From: Pedobacter quisquiliarum
Lineage (GTDB): Bacteria; Bacteroidota; Bacteroidia; Sphingobacteriales; Sphingobacteriaceae
DNA length: 64,000 bases
Direction: 5' to 3'
Assembly: GCF_014642175.1 (NCBI RefSeq)
Contig: NZ_BMIL01000002.1
Location: 372,001-436,000, forward strand
The notes beneath the pieces were generated by a model. The model worked only from the letters and a program-made list of their open reading frames with translations. It was not told the origin of the DNA and did no database searches. A program made the position numbers and the translations under genes. The stretch's first letter is position 1. The number at the start of each line of letters is the position of its first letter. Below, one piece after another: positions 16,821 to 24,955 of the stretch.

Positions 16821-18401
16821 CTACTTGAATTCTGACGTTTTATGGAATTCGATATCCGGGTAATCCCGCATGGTCATGTTGATCATGAAGTCGTTATCTG
16901 CGAGGTAAACGGGGTTACCGTCTTTGTCGGTCCCAATATGCGCCTGTTTACGTTTAAGGAATTCTTCGAGTTTCTTTTTGTCCTTTGAAGTTACCCAGTT
17001 TGAACGGCTGTACGTTAGCGTGCGGAAATGCGCTTTAGCGCCATATTCGTGTTCTAATCTGAAGGCAATTACCTCGAACTGCAGTTCACCTACGGCACCG
17101 ATGATCTTACGGTTACCAGGCTGCTGCACAAAGAGCTGTGCCACACCTTCTTCGGTAAGCTGCTGAATGCCTTTTTCCAGCTGTTTCGTTCTTAATGGAT
17201 CTCTGTTCTCTACTTCCTTGAATATCTCAGGAGAGAAGCTCGGAATACCCTTAAACTGAAGTTTCTCGCCCTCTGTAAGGGTGTCACCAATCTTGAAGTT
17301 GCCGCTATCGTATAATCCGACAACGTCACCAGGCCAGGCTTCTTCCACAATACTCTTCTCGTTAGCCATGAAGTCCATTGGATTGGAGAACTTCAGCTTT
17401 TTATCCTGACGGGTGTGGTAGTAGAACTTGTTCCGTTCGAACTTACCGGAGCAGATTCTTAAGAATGCGATGCGGTCGCGGTGCTTAGGGTCAAGGTTTG
17501 CGTGGATCTTGAATACAAATCCACTGAAGTTCTTCTCTTCTACCGTTACCATGCGTTCTTCCGCTTCGCGGCTTTTAGGACTTGGTGCGATATTGATGAA
17601 GGTATCCAGAAGTTCCTTGATACCGAAGTTGTTAATGGCACTGCCGAAGAACACCGGTGCAAGCAGACCTTCGGTGTACATTTGGCTATCCAGGTGACCG
17701 TAAACGCCTTCTACAAGCTCCAGATCCGTCTTTAAACCGTCAAGTTCTTTGGGTTTAAGGAAGTTGCTAAGCTTTTCATCTTCCAGATCACTAACCTCAA
17801 TTACAGGTTCGCTGATCTTCGTTTTATCGGGTTCGAATAAGTTTAGATGCTTGTTGTAGATGCTGTAAACGCCTTTGAAGGTATGACCCTGGCCGATTGG
17901 CCATGATAGTGGGCACAGGCTGATGTTTAGTTTGTTTTCGATCTCATCCAGCAAATCAAAGGCGTCTTTACCCTCACGGTCCATCTTATTGATGAAGATG
18001 ATTACCGGCGTGTTACGCATACGGCAAACGCCCATGAGTTTCTCGGTTTGTTCCTCCACACCTTTCACACAGTCGACCACGAGAATTACGCTGTCCACTG
18101 CAGAAAGCGTTCTATAGGTGTCTTCCGCAAAGTCCTTGTGACCTGGAGTATCCAGGATGTTAATTCGCTTACCATTATATTCAAAACCCATCACGGAAGT
18201 GGCTACGGAGATTCCGCGCTGCTTCTCTATTTCCATGAAATCGGAGGTGTTGCTTTGATTGGCTTTGTTCCTTTTAACCGCACCCGCGGTATTGATTGCA
18301 CCTCCGAAAAGCAGGAATTTCTCGGTAAGGGTTGTCTTCCCGGCATCGGGGTGACTGATGATGGCAAAGGTTTTTCTTTTTTCTATTTCTGGGTGGATCA
18401 T
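16821..18401 (-). CDS. prfC: Peptide chain release factor 3
   Basis: A 526-residue translational GTPase of the RF3 family, which recycles RF1/RF2 from the ribosome after peptide release. The G motifs are [16 protein letters not shown] (G1), GISVATSVM (G2), [12 protein letters not shown] (G3) and NKMDREGKD (G4), and the RF3-specific C-terminal region follows. The length is normal. The ATG at 18401 begins [19 protein letters not shown], as expected. The last codons are partly repeated just beyond the stop (a roughly 19-bp tandem duplication, AGAATTCAAGTA twice). It stands alone on its strand, with a -7 element 32 bp upstream. Confidence 0.97.
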   Translation of the reverse strand: MIHPEIEKRKTFAIISHPDAGKTTLTEKFLLFGGAINTAGAVKRNKANQSNTSDFMEIEKQRGISVATSVMGFEYNGKRINILDTPGHKDFAEDTYRTLSAVDSVILVVDCVKGVEEQTEKLMGVCRMRNTPVIIFINKMDREGKDAFDLLDEIENKLNISLCPLSWPIGQGHTFKGVYSIYNKHLNLFEPDKTKISEPVIEVSDLEDEKLSNFLKPKELDGLKTDLELVEGVYGHLDSQMYTEGLLAPVFFGSAINNFGIKELLDTFINIAPSPKSREAEERMVTVEEKNFSGFVFKIHANLDPKHRDRIAFLRICSGKFERNKFYYHTRQDKKLKFSNPMDFMANEKSIVEEAWPGDVVGLYDSGNFKIGDTLTEGEKLQFKGIPSFSPEIFKEVENRDPLRTKQLEKGIQQLTEEGVAQLFVQQPGNRKIIGAVGELQFEVIAFRLEHEYGAKAHFRTLTYSRSNWVTSKDKKKLEEFLKRKQAHIGTDKDGNPVYLADNDFMINMTMRDYPDIEFHKTSEFK

Positions 18402-18432
18402 AAAGGATTACGCCTGTTTTTGAATAAGGCTG

Positions 18433-18440
18433 CAAAGATA
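18433..18440 (-). promoter_or_regulatory. Promoter -7 element of prfC
   Basis: TATCTTTG on the minus strand fits TAnnTTTG exactly and ends 31 bp before the prfC ATG, giving a leader of about 25 bases. Confidence 0.5.
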
Positions 18441-18458
18441 ACTATAATATAAATAAGA

Positions 18459-18482
18459 AAAACCGGCACTAAGGCCGGTTTT
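18459..18482 (-). terminator. Terminator of the 18502 gene
   Basis: AAAACCGGC and GCCGGTTTT form a 9-bp stem with a six-base loop, followed on the minus strand by further T residues (TTTTCTTATTT). It ends the DUF6600-like gene just before the prfC promoter. Confidence 0.8.
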
Positions 18483-18501
18483 GTAATGGTAGTACGCTTT
18501 G

Positions 18502-19899
18502 TTAACCTCTTCCGCCGCCGCGGCTTGCTCTGCTGGCGCCTGATCTTTCAGCACCATTGCTGCCCATAGCACGGGCTTCCGAGGAGCGCTGTGGCGCTTG
18601 TACGCGTTCTGTACGTTGTGGGGTAGACATCTGCTGTTGACGTACCTGTCTTTGCTGCACTTCACGCTGTTGTCTTTGTTGCGACTCGCGTTGTTGATTC
18701 TGCTGCGCCTCCCGCTGTAGTCTTTGGGATTCACGTTGCGTTCTTTGCAGCGCCTCACGTTGTTGATCCCGTGCTTCTACTTGCTTTTGCGCTTCGCGTT
18801 GTTGGGTCAACTGTACCTCCCGCTGTTGTCTTTGCTGCGCATCGCGTTGCTGTCTTTGTTGTGCCTCACGTACTTGGTTTTGCGCATCACGTTGCTGGTT
18901 TTGAGCTTCACCGCGTTGTACCGGGCTCCGCTGAACTCCATTACCTTGTTCACGTTGTGCGCGGGCAGTTGCCAATGCTTTCTGCTCACTTCCAGTGTTA
19001 CGATCACGGGTGTTTCGGTCCAGGGTAACACGCTCTGAAGAAACGCGGTTTTCATTGAAACGACCTGAAGGCCTGTTCATGTTCTCATTGCGAGGCTGCC
19101 CAGCATCCCTGCGGCCATCATTTCTAGCAAGTGCATCTCTTTGTACCACTGTTCTTGGTGCTGCATTTTTGTTGTCTGCACCTCTCGCAGGGCGAGGATT
19201 GTAGATGTTTACAGTAGTGTTGGAAATGCTGTTTCTGCCTGGACGGCTGTTTCTATTGATGTTGTATACCGTCACATCACGGTTGGTTACGCGTCTGATC
19301 TCCTCTCTTCTAGGACCGGTGTAATAGGTGTTCCTGTTGTTCACATACACGTTGTTGATGATTACGGTATTGTTGATGTAACGTGCATTTCTATATGAAC
19401 GATATCTTGGAAAACGGTCTATGTATATCCTGGTCTGCGGTACGAATACCCACCAGAAGCTCGGTACGTTAAATCCAACGCTGATGCTTGGCCCTAATGG
19501 TGCCCAGCCGTATTGGCCGCCACCACTTCGCCAGTTCACCCATGCAGGTCCCCAGGTGGTATCCGGAATCCACATCCACTGGTTGTAACGGTCTGTCACC
19601 CAGCGGCCATAGTGAAATGGCGCCCAGCCCCAGTCGTATTCAGATACCCAGGTGTTCCCATATTCGGTCATCACCCAGCGGCCATTGGTGTAATACGGCC
19701 TAAACTCCCGCTGATCTACATCAGGCCGCCATACATAACCGTACTGCGGATCCTGAATCCAGGTGCCGTAAGGGGAAAGCTCATCGTAGAAAGTCTGTAA
19801 CGAGATGTCCTCGTCCTGTGCAAACACTTTCTGGGTCATTCCGGTGAGGAGCAACATAAGCCCCAGCACAATCGCCGGCAGTTTAATCATGTGTTTCAT
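18502..19899 (-). CDS. Exported DUF6600-like protein with Gln/Arg-rich tail
   Basis: A 465-residue exported protein. A signal peptide (about residues 1-27, ending KVFAQ) is followed by a Trp/Tyr/Gly-rich region of repeated YGxVWRPD, WGWAPFHYGRW and WGPAWVNWR phrases (about 35-150), which I associate with the DUF6600 family. A basic Asn/Arg-rich linker follows. Residues about 310-430 are almost entirely Gln, Arg, Glu and Ala in QQREAQ-type repeats, predicted to form a long coiled coil or disordered tail. The end is Gly/Arg-rich (ASRASRGGGRG). No enzymatic motif is visible; a structural or cell-envelope role is a guess. It has its own terminator. Confidence 0.75.
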   Translation of the reverse strand: MKHMIKLPAIVLGLMLLLTGMTQKVFAQDEDISLQTFYDELSPYGTWIQDPQYGYVWRPDVDQREFRPYYTNGRWVMTEYGNTWVSEYDWGWAPFHYGRWVTDRYNQWMWIPDTTWGPAWVNWRSGGGQYGWAPLGPSISVGFNVPSFWWVFVPQTRIYIDRFPRYRSYRNARYINNTVIINNVYVNNRNTYYTGPRREEIRRVTNRDVTVYNINRNSRPGRNSISNTTVNIYNPRPARGADNKNAAPRTVVQRDALARNDGRRDAGQPRNENMNRPSGRFNENRVSSERVTLDRNTRDRNTGSEQKALATARAQREQGNGVQRSPVQRGEAQNQQRDAQNQVREAQQRQQRDAQQRQQREVQLTQQREAQKQVEARDQQREALQRTQRESQRLQREAQQNQQRESQQRQQREVQQRQVRQQQMSTPQRTERVQAPQRSSEARAMGSNGAERSGASRASRGGGRG

Positions 19900-20176
19900 T
19901 GTATTTGGATTTGTGTGTGTTGTTAACCTAAACTATTGGTATGAGTGGGTGTGCCCCTTAATGGTTTAATTATGCATGCATAATAACATTTAAATTACAA
20001 TAGAACCCTAATGAGCGTCGTTATCTGGTGTTTAAAAATTGAAAAACTATTCAATATACTGATTATTAGATGATCAAACAATTACAAAGGTTGCATGTGA
20101 CATAAAGATTATTCTAAAAATTCCAGAATTCGCTTTACAACTATTTATTTCGACCTTTGTGATCTAATTTTCCATT
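19900..20176. other. Divergent intergenic region with a 16-bp palindrome
   Basis: This 277-bp gap lies between the divergent DUF6600-like and methylase genes. The only structure I see is the perfect palindrome ATTATGCATGCATAAT at 19969-19984, about 70 bp upstream of the DUF6600-like start, which could be an operator. No exact TAnnTTTG element is present on either strand. Confidence 0.35.
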
Positions 20177-20896
20177 ATGCAAAGAGGAGTTCTTTTTCTT
20201 ATACCTGTACCGCTGGCAGAAAACGCGGCGACCAAAACTTTCACTGCCTACAACATTGAGGTAATCAATTCGATCAATACGTACATCGTAGAGAATGAGA
20301 AAACCGCACGTAAATTTTTGAAAGAAGCAGGTATTAAGATCCCACAAAGTGAACTTGTGATTCATGATTATGGGAAGCATAAAAGGGGGAATTCGCTGGT
20401 GCCTTTCTTTAAGGAGCTGATGACTGGCAAAGATGTTGGCCTGATGAGCGAAGCCGGCTGTCCGGGTGTAGCGGATCCAGGTGCAGAGGTGGTTGCCGAA
20501 GCACACAAACGTGGGATTAAAGTTGTGCCGCTTTCCGGTCCGAACTCTATTTTGCTGGCGCTGATGGCATCTGGCTTTAATGGCCAAAGCTTCACCTTCC
20601 ATGGCTATATACCCATTGATAAAGTAGAAAGAGGCAAGAGAATTAAGGAGCTGGAACAACTCGCGGAGAAAAACCGTCAGACGCAGATCTTCATTGAAAC
20701 GCCGTTCCGTAACAACCACCTGTTTGATGATATTTTGAAGAATACCGCTGCGCAGACGTTACTTTGTGTGGCCTGCAACCTGACTGCAGAAGACGAATTT
20801 GTTAAAACACAAACCATCGGGCAGTGGAAACAGGAGAAAATTGACCTGCATAAAAAGCCTACGATATTTTTGATTTACCGTGAACACCAGCGCTAA
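20177..20896 (+). CDS. RsmI-like SAM-dependent methyltransferase (tetrapyrrole methylase fold)
   Basis: A 239-residue protein of the tetrapyrrole methylase superfamily, closest in its motifs to RsmI, which 2'-O-methylates C1402 of 16S rRNA. MSEAGCPGVADPGAEVV corresponds to the RsmI SDAGTPxxSDPG loop, and PLSGPNSILLALMASGF follows. It is about 40 residues shorter than E. coli RsmI and lacks its C-terminal domain, so it may be the shorter Bacteroidota paralogue with an unproven target. The N-terminus RGVLFLIPVPLAENA replaces the usual LYVVATPIGN. It is monocistronic with a clear terminator. Confidence 0.82.
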   Translation: MQRGVLFLIPVPLAENAATKTFTAYNIEVINSINTYIVENEKTARKFLKEAGIKIPQSELVIHDYGKHKRGNSLVPFFKELMTGKDVGLMSEAGCPGVADPGAEVVAEAHKRGIKVVPLSGPNSILLALMASGFNGQSFTFHGYIPIDKVERGKRIKELEQLAEKNRQTQIFIETPFRNNHLFDDILKNTAAQTLLCVACNLTAEDEFVKTQTIGQWKQEKIDLHKKPTIFLIYREHQR

Positions 20897-20921
20897 TCGA
20901 GATTACTGAATATTATATAGC

Positions 20922-20953
20922 CGCCTGAGCCCTTAAGCTCAGGCGTTTTTGTT
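20922..20953 (+). terminator. Terminator of the RsmI-like gene
   Basis: CGCCTGAGC and GCTCAGGCG form a perfect 9-bp stem with loop CCTTAA, followed by TTTTTGTTT. Confidence 0.9.
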
Positions 20954-20987
20954 TCAGGTGTAAGCAGTCTGAAAATTTGAATGTGAA

Positions 20988-21216
20988 ACGGTCGTTTTCA
21001 TCACCGAACGTGTCCGTTGCAGGGCAGAAATGGCGTGGCAGAGATTTGTTGTTTTCTATGCAAGAAGTGGTCCTGGCAAGTCAGGCATAACCTCAAAGAT
21101 TTACCGTCGTTATCAAACGAGCCTTGTTCATTGCAGGGCAAAAAGGCCCAGTAGAGATTTATAGCTTTCCTTACAAGAAGTGTTCATCGTAGCGCAGAAA
21201 AGACCAGCAATTGATA
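20988..21216. repeat. Imperfect tandem repeat, about 114-bp unit
   Basis: Two diverged copies lie in the gap before nadD. Matching landmarks recur at spacings of 113-115 bp: GTCGTTTTCA/GTCGTTATCA (20991, 21106), TTGCAGGGCA (21017, 21131), CAGAGATTT/TAGAGATTT, and CAAGAAGTG (21061, 21174). A possible third, shorter remnant (CGTAGCGCAGAAAAGACCAG) starts near 21189. There is no open frame of note. It could be a decayed duplicated gene fragment or an RNA element. Confidence 0.55.
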
Positions 21217-21246
21217 CTTGAACAGCCAGTACCCTCTGCTACGTCC

Positions 21247-21819
21247 TTAGCGGTACATATTCTTTCCTTCAATAAACTCCAGTACGCTGTCTGGCAGGAA
21301 GTACTGCACGTTTTTACCTTCCTTAATCGCATTGCGGATGAAAGTGGATGAAATCTCCATATTCGGGGTATCCGTCACGCGGATTGCAGGATGACCTTCC
21401 CACTCACTGATGTCCGCCCCAGGGCGGGGATAAACGTAAATTGTATGATTGGCCAGCAGGACTTCGTAATTCTTCCACTTCTTCAATGAAGCAAGGTTAT
21501 CCGCACCCATGATCAGCGAGAACTCGCGACCAGGGTACTTCTCCTTCAGATATGCCAGCGTATCCACCGTATAAGAGGGTTGTGGCAAGCCAAACTCGAT
21601 GTTGCTCACCTTCAGGTGCTCCGAATTTTCAGTCGCAAGCCTGGTCATCTCCAGCCGGTCGTACATGTTGGTCAGCTTGCGCTTATCCTTCAGTGGATTG
21701 TGCGGGGAAACCACCATCCATACTTCATCCAGGTCGGTAAAATTCGCCATGTAGCTGGCGATGATCAGATGCCCGGTATGCACCGGATTGAAAGATCCAA
21801 AGAATAAACCTACGTTCAT
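21247..21819 (-). CDS. nadD: Nicotinate-nucleotide adenylyltransferase
   Basis: A 190-residue NadD that transfers AMP to nicotinate mononucleotide in NAD synthesis. The nucleotidyltransferase motif GSFNPVHTGHL (with HxGH) is at residues 8-18 and the matching ISSTFIRNAI motif near residue 160. The substrate region MGADNLASLKKWKNYEVLL is also typical. It is the last gene of a yicC-gmk-nadD minus-strand run, 13 bp after gmk, an order common in Bacteroidota. Confidence 0.96.
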   Translation of the reverse strand: MNVGLFFGSFNPVHTGHLIIASYMANFTDLDEVWMVVSPHNPLKDKRKLTNMYDRLEMTRLATENSEHLKVSNIEFGLPQPSYTVDTLAYLKEKYPGREFSLIMGADNLASLKKWKNYEVLLANHTIYVYPRPGADISEWEGHPAIRVTDTPNMEISSTFIRNAIKEGKNVQYFLPDSVLEFIEGKNMYR

Positions 21820-21832
21820 CTGTTTAGAAAGG

Positions 21833-22402
21833 CTATTTGCTGATGAAGTCCGCTACAAGCTGCTCCGCTTCTTTGCAGGCCGTTTCTAGATCGTAGTTCT
21901 TCAGAATAACATCAAATTTATCGGCATATTGAAGCTCTTTTTCTGCCTTGATAAAGCGTTCCTGCAGCTTTTCCTCACTGTCGGTGCCCCGGCCACTCAA
22001 ACGTTCCTTCAGAACCTCCAAAGATGGTGGCTGCACGAAGATCGCCAACGCATCCTGCTCGTATTTACGTTTCAGGCGTAAGCCACCTTCCACATCAATA
22101 TCAAAAATCACATGTTTATCGTCGTTCCAGATTCGCTCAATTTCCGAGCGCAGCGTACCGTAGAAAGTGCCACTGTATACTTCTTCAAACTCCACGAATT
22201 CCTGACGGGCAACGCGGTGTAAGAAATCTTCTTTTGTGATAAAATAATAGTCGTTTTCATGTACTTCGGCACCTCTGGATTCGCGGGTCGTTGCAGAGAT
22301 CGAGAAGCTAAGGTTGGGAAACTTCTGTAGTAGATGCTTTACAATGGTTGTTTTACCAGCACCAGAAGGAGCGGAGAATATGATGAGTTTACCTTGTTTC
22401 AT
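21833..22402 (-). CDS. gmk: Guanylate kinase
   Basis: A 189-residue guanylate kinase, converting GMP to GDP with ATP. The P-loop is SAPSGAGKTTIVKHLL near the N-terminus. The GMP-binding segment SISATTRESRGAEVHENDYYF and the DIDVEGGLRLK stretch are intact. Length and start (MKQGKLIIFSAPSGAGK) are normal. It lies between yicC (18 bp upstream) and nadD (13 bp downstream) in one operon. Confidence 0.97.
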   Translation of the reverse strand: MKQGKLIIFSAPSGAGKTTIVKHLLQKFPNLSFSISATTRESRGAEVHENDYYFITKEDFLHRVARQEFVEFEEVYSGTFYGTLRSEIERIWNDDKHVIFDIDVEGGLRLKRKYEQDALAIFVQPPSLEVLKERLSGRGTDSEEKLQERFIKAEKELQYADKFDVILKNYDLETACKEAEQLVADFISK

Positions 22403-22420
22403 TTGTGTATGTTGAGCCTG

Positions 22421-23296
22421 TTAAAGTACGTTTAACAGCTGTTCCTTAATCTTTTCCAATTCTTCTTTCATGCCCACAACCAGTTGCTGGATTTGTGCAT
22501 CATTCGCCTTTGCACCCATGGTGTTGATCTCGCGACCAATCTCCTGAGAGATAAAACCTAACTTTTTACCGTTTGCATCTTTGCTCTTCAGCGTCTGTGT
22601 GAAATACTCGCAATGACTTCTCAGGCGGATCTTTTCCTCCGTGATGTCAAGCTTATCAATATAATAGATCAGCTCCTGCTCCAGACGGTTCTGGTCTACA
22701 TTCACTTTACCTACATTATCTTCCAGGAATTGATTCAGGCGGGCCCGGATTTGTGGAATTCGCAGCGGCTCCAACACTTCAATCTGCGAGAAAAGATCAA
22801 GAATGTTCTTGATTCGAAGCTCCAGGTCCGTTTTAAGCACATCACCCTCTGTTGTTCTGAACTGGTTAAAATTGCTTAATGCAGCTAAAAATGTTGCGTG
22901 TACAATGTCCCATTCACCTTCGTTTACTACCTCTTCCGCATAGGAAATAACCTCCGGAAGGTTTAACACCGCCTGTAGCAGGTTGTTAGAATTGGCGCCA
23001 AGATTTACATTGATGGCCTCCAGTTCACGGTAATATTTACTTAATAAAGCGGCATTGATGGTAGCACCTTTAAGACTTTCTTCGCCGCGTTCAATGTTAA
23101 TAGAAACGTTTACTTTACCGCGTTCAATGTCTTTACTGCAGATGTTGCGTAGTAGCAGTTCTTTTTCAGAAAAGGCTTTAGGAAGCTTCAGGCTGAGTTC
23201 CAGAAACTTACTGTTCAGGGATTTGATCTCTACAGAAAACTTGGTGTTTTCATGATCAGTAGAAGCCAGGCCAAAACCTGTCATTGATTTTATCAT
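22421..23296 (-). CDS. yicC: YicC family endoribonuclease-like protein
   Basis: A 291-residue YicC/YloC family protein. It opens with the conserved MIKSMTGFG and ends with the family's C-terminal domain, including KKLGFISQEIGREINTMGAKAND and the closing MKEELEKIKEQLLNVL. E. coli YicC has been reported to act in RNA degradation; the role here is by family only. The frame could begin two codons earlier with TTG at 23302, but the ATG at 23296 gives the conserved start. It is the first gene of the yicC-gmk-nadD run. Confidence 0.93.
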   Translation of the reverse strand: MIKSMTGFGLASTDHENTKFSVEIKSLNSKFLELSLKLPKAFSEKELLLRNICSKDIERGKVNVSINIERGEESLKGATINAALLSKYYRELEAINVNLGANSNNLLQAVLNLPEVISYAEEVVNEGEWDIVHATFLAALSNFNQFRTTEGDVLKTDLELRIKNILDLFSQIEVLEPLRIPQIRARLNQFLEDNVGKVNVDQNRLEQELIYYIDKLDITEEKIRLRSHCEYFTQTLKSKDANGKKLGFISQEIGREINTMGAKANDAQIQQLVVGMKEELEKIKEQLLNVL

Positions 23297-23431
23297 GTGC
23301 AAAGATAGGATTTATTGTTAAAATGCTTAATTCCCGCGACTTTTTACGCAGCTATTTGGCAAGGCCATGGCATTTAACATTATTTAACGCCAAAGCTCCT
23401 TAACAAAACGTAATTTTATGCGTTAGCATTT

Positions 23432-24151
23432 ATGATGAAGTTACGCCTGTTATATCCCATTCTTTTACCCATTTTCAGCCTTCTTTCCTTCAGTGAGGCC
23501 CTTGCACAGCAGGAGTTTCAGCTAAAGGGTGTGGTTATGGAGAATGGCAGCAACAACCGCATCGCACTGAGCGAGATCACCAATAAGCGGAACAAGTTTG
23601 TTGTGGGGAGTAACGACCTGGGTATTTTTCAGATCCGTGCCGCCATAGGCGATACCTTGCTGGTTATCAAGAGAGATTTCGGCGACCGCGAAATTGTAGT
23701 GGTTTCTCAGCAGGATGTACTGGTTCGTATGAACCGGACCACCCTGAATACCGTAAACATTTACGGACAGACGCGAAAAGAGGAGATGAACGAGATCAAA
23801 CAGGAGTTCCGGAATAAAGGCTCTTTTTACGCGGGCAAGCCACCTTTGTTATCCTACGTTTTCACGCCTTTAACTGCGCTGTATGAACTCTTTGGCAAAA
23901 CCCCCAAGAATGCCAAACGCTTCAATCGTTACTATAATAATGAAATGCAGCAGTCGCAAATTGACGGCTTTTTCAATGAAGCGCTGATCAAAAAGAACAC
24001 GCCGCTGGAAGGTAAGGAGCTCGAAAACTTCATGCTAAACTACCGTCCGGACTACGAAAAAGCCAAGAACTGGACCACCTACGACGCCATTAAGCACATC
24101 CGGGATGCTTATGCACAGTATGCAGATACTTTAAAAAACAAGGGAAAATAA
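23432..24151 (+). CDS. Exported protein with carboxypeptidase-regulatory-like domain
   Basis: A 239-residue exported protein. The signal peptide (MMKLRLLYPILLPIFSLLSFS, ending ALAQ) is followed at about 27-110 by a beta-sandwich segment (FQLKGVVMENGSNNRIALSE, then SNDLGIFQIRAAIGDTLLV) like the CarboxypepD_reg-like domains common on Bacteroidota surface proteins. The C-terminal half is helical and charged (YELFGKTPKNAKRFNRYYNN). Usually this domain sits at the front of TonB-dependent receptors; here it stands alone. Function unknown. It faces away from yicC and runs toward rnc on the opposite strand. Confidence 0.75.
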   Translation: MMKLRLLYPILLPIFSLLSFSEALAQQEFQLKGVVMENGSNNRIALSEITNKRNKFVVGSNDLGIFQIRAAIGDTLLVIKRDFGDREIVVVSQQDVLVRMNRTTLNTVNIYGQTRKEEMNEIKQEFRNKGSFYAGKPPLLSYVFTPLTALYELFGKTPKNAKRFNRYYNNEMQQSQIDGFFNEALIKKNTPLEGKELENFMLNYRPDYEKAKNWTTYDAIKHIRDAYAQYADTLKNKGK

Positions 24152-24202
24152 GCTGAAAGGTGATCACCTAACACCAGATCAAACAACGCTGCTAAAGAAA
24201 AA

Positions 24203-24925
24203 TTAAATGGAAAGGGCTTCACATGCCTTTTCGGCAGCAAGCTTCTCGGCGTTTTTCTTGTTGTAATCTCTACCGATACCTACAACTTCACCGTCAACAA
24301 GTGCATGGATGGTAAAAAGCTTCGCACTTTCACCAGCACCGTTATCCACCATGTCGAACGTAAAATCTTTACCCTGGCGCTGGCACCATTCAATAAGCTT
24401 GCTTTTGAAGTTGGTTTCTGTCACCTCCAGCATATGGATGTCGATGTAAGGCTTAACAATCCTTTTCATCAGAAACTCTTTGGTAAAGTCGTAACCCTTA
24501 TCCAGGTAAATGGCGCCGATTAAAGCTTCAAAAGCATCACCCAACATAGAATGATGCTTAGATTGCATGTTCACCATTTTTTGATCGAAGATAATCAGCT
24601 GATCAAAACCCATCTTTCTGGCGAGTTGATTCAGGTTGGCACGGTTAACGATCTTAGACCGCATCTCCGTTAAAAAGCCCTCTTCCTTGTATGGATAGCT
24701 TTTAAAAAGCAATTCAGCAATAACAGAACCCAGGATGGCATCACCCAGAAATTCCAGACGTTCATTGCTGCTTTTGCTTCCGTTCTTTAACAATCTGGCC
24801 ACAGAGCGATGTCTGAAAGCCATCTTATACAGGACCGTATTTCCTGGGATGAAGCCTAAAATGTTCTTAAGCTTCCTGATAAAAACCTTATCAGCCGAGA
24901 AATAAAGCTTATATAATCTAAGCAA
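24203..24925 (-). CDS. rnc: Ribonuclease III
   Basis: A 240-residue RNase III that cuts double-stranded RNA in rRNA processing and mRNA decay. The signature NERLEFLGDAILG is near residue 55, and the second acidic site is in HSMLGDAFEALIGAIYLD. The C-terminal double-stranded RNA-binding domain covers about 170-238, ending KKNAEKLAAEKACEAL. The N-terminus is about 20 residues longer than in E. coli, as is common in this phylum. It is the last gene of acpP-fabF-rnc, 30 bp after fabF. Confidence 0.97.
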   Translation of the reverse strand: MLRLYKLYFSADKVFIRKLKNILGFIPGNTVLYKMAFRHRSVARLLKNGSKSSNERLEFLGDAILGSVIAELLFKSYPYKEEGFLTEMRSKIVNRANLNQLARKMGFDQLIIFDQKMVNMQSKHHSMLGDAFEALIGAIYLDKGYDFTKEFLMKRIVKPYIDIHMLEVTETNFKSKLIEWCQRQGKDFTFDMVDNGAGESAKLFTIHALVDGEVVGIGRDYNKKNAEKLAAEKACEALSI

Positions 24926-24955
24926 CGTTTGCTACCGTTAAAGAAACCAACATGA

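Noticed and set aside
18600-18960. Repetitive DNA resembling a minisatellite or CRISPR
   Set aside because: The repeats are in frame, irregular in length and encode the Gln/Arg-rich tail of the exported protein; there are no unique spacers of constant size.
20141-20719. A 192-codon minus-strand frame opposite the RsmI-like gene
   Set aside because: It lies wholly opposite a gene with clear family motifs and shows no recognisable protein features.
23300-23307. TATCTTTG on the minus strand as a promoter of yicC
   Set aside because: It ends only three bases before the ATG, so transcription would start inside the gene; it would need a leaderless start further in.
24158-24169. 12-bp palindrome AGGTGATCACCT after the 23432 gene
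   Set aside because: It is short, has no T-run and lies at a gene end; I cannot tell it from chance.
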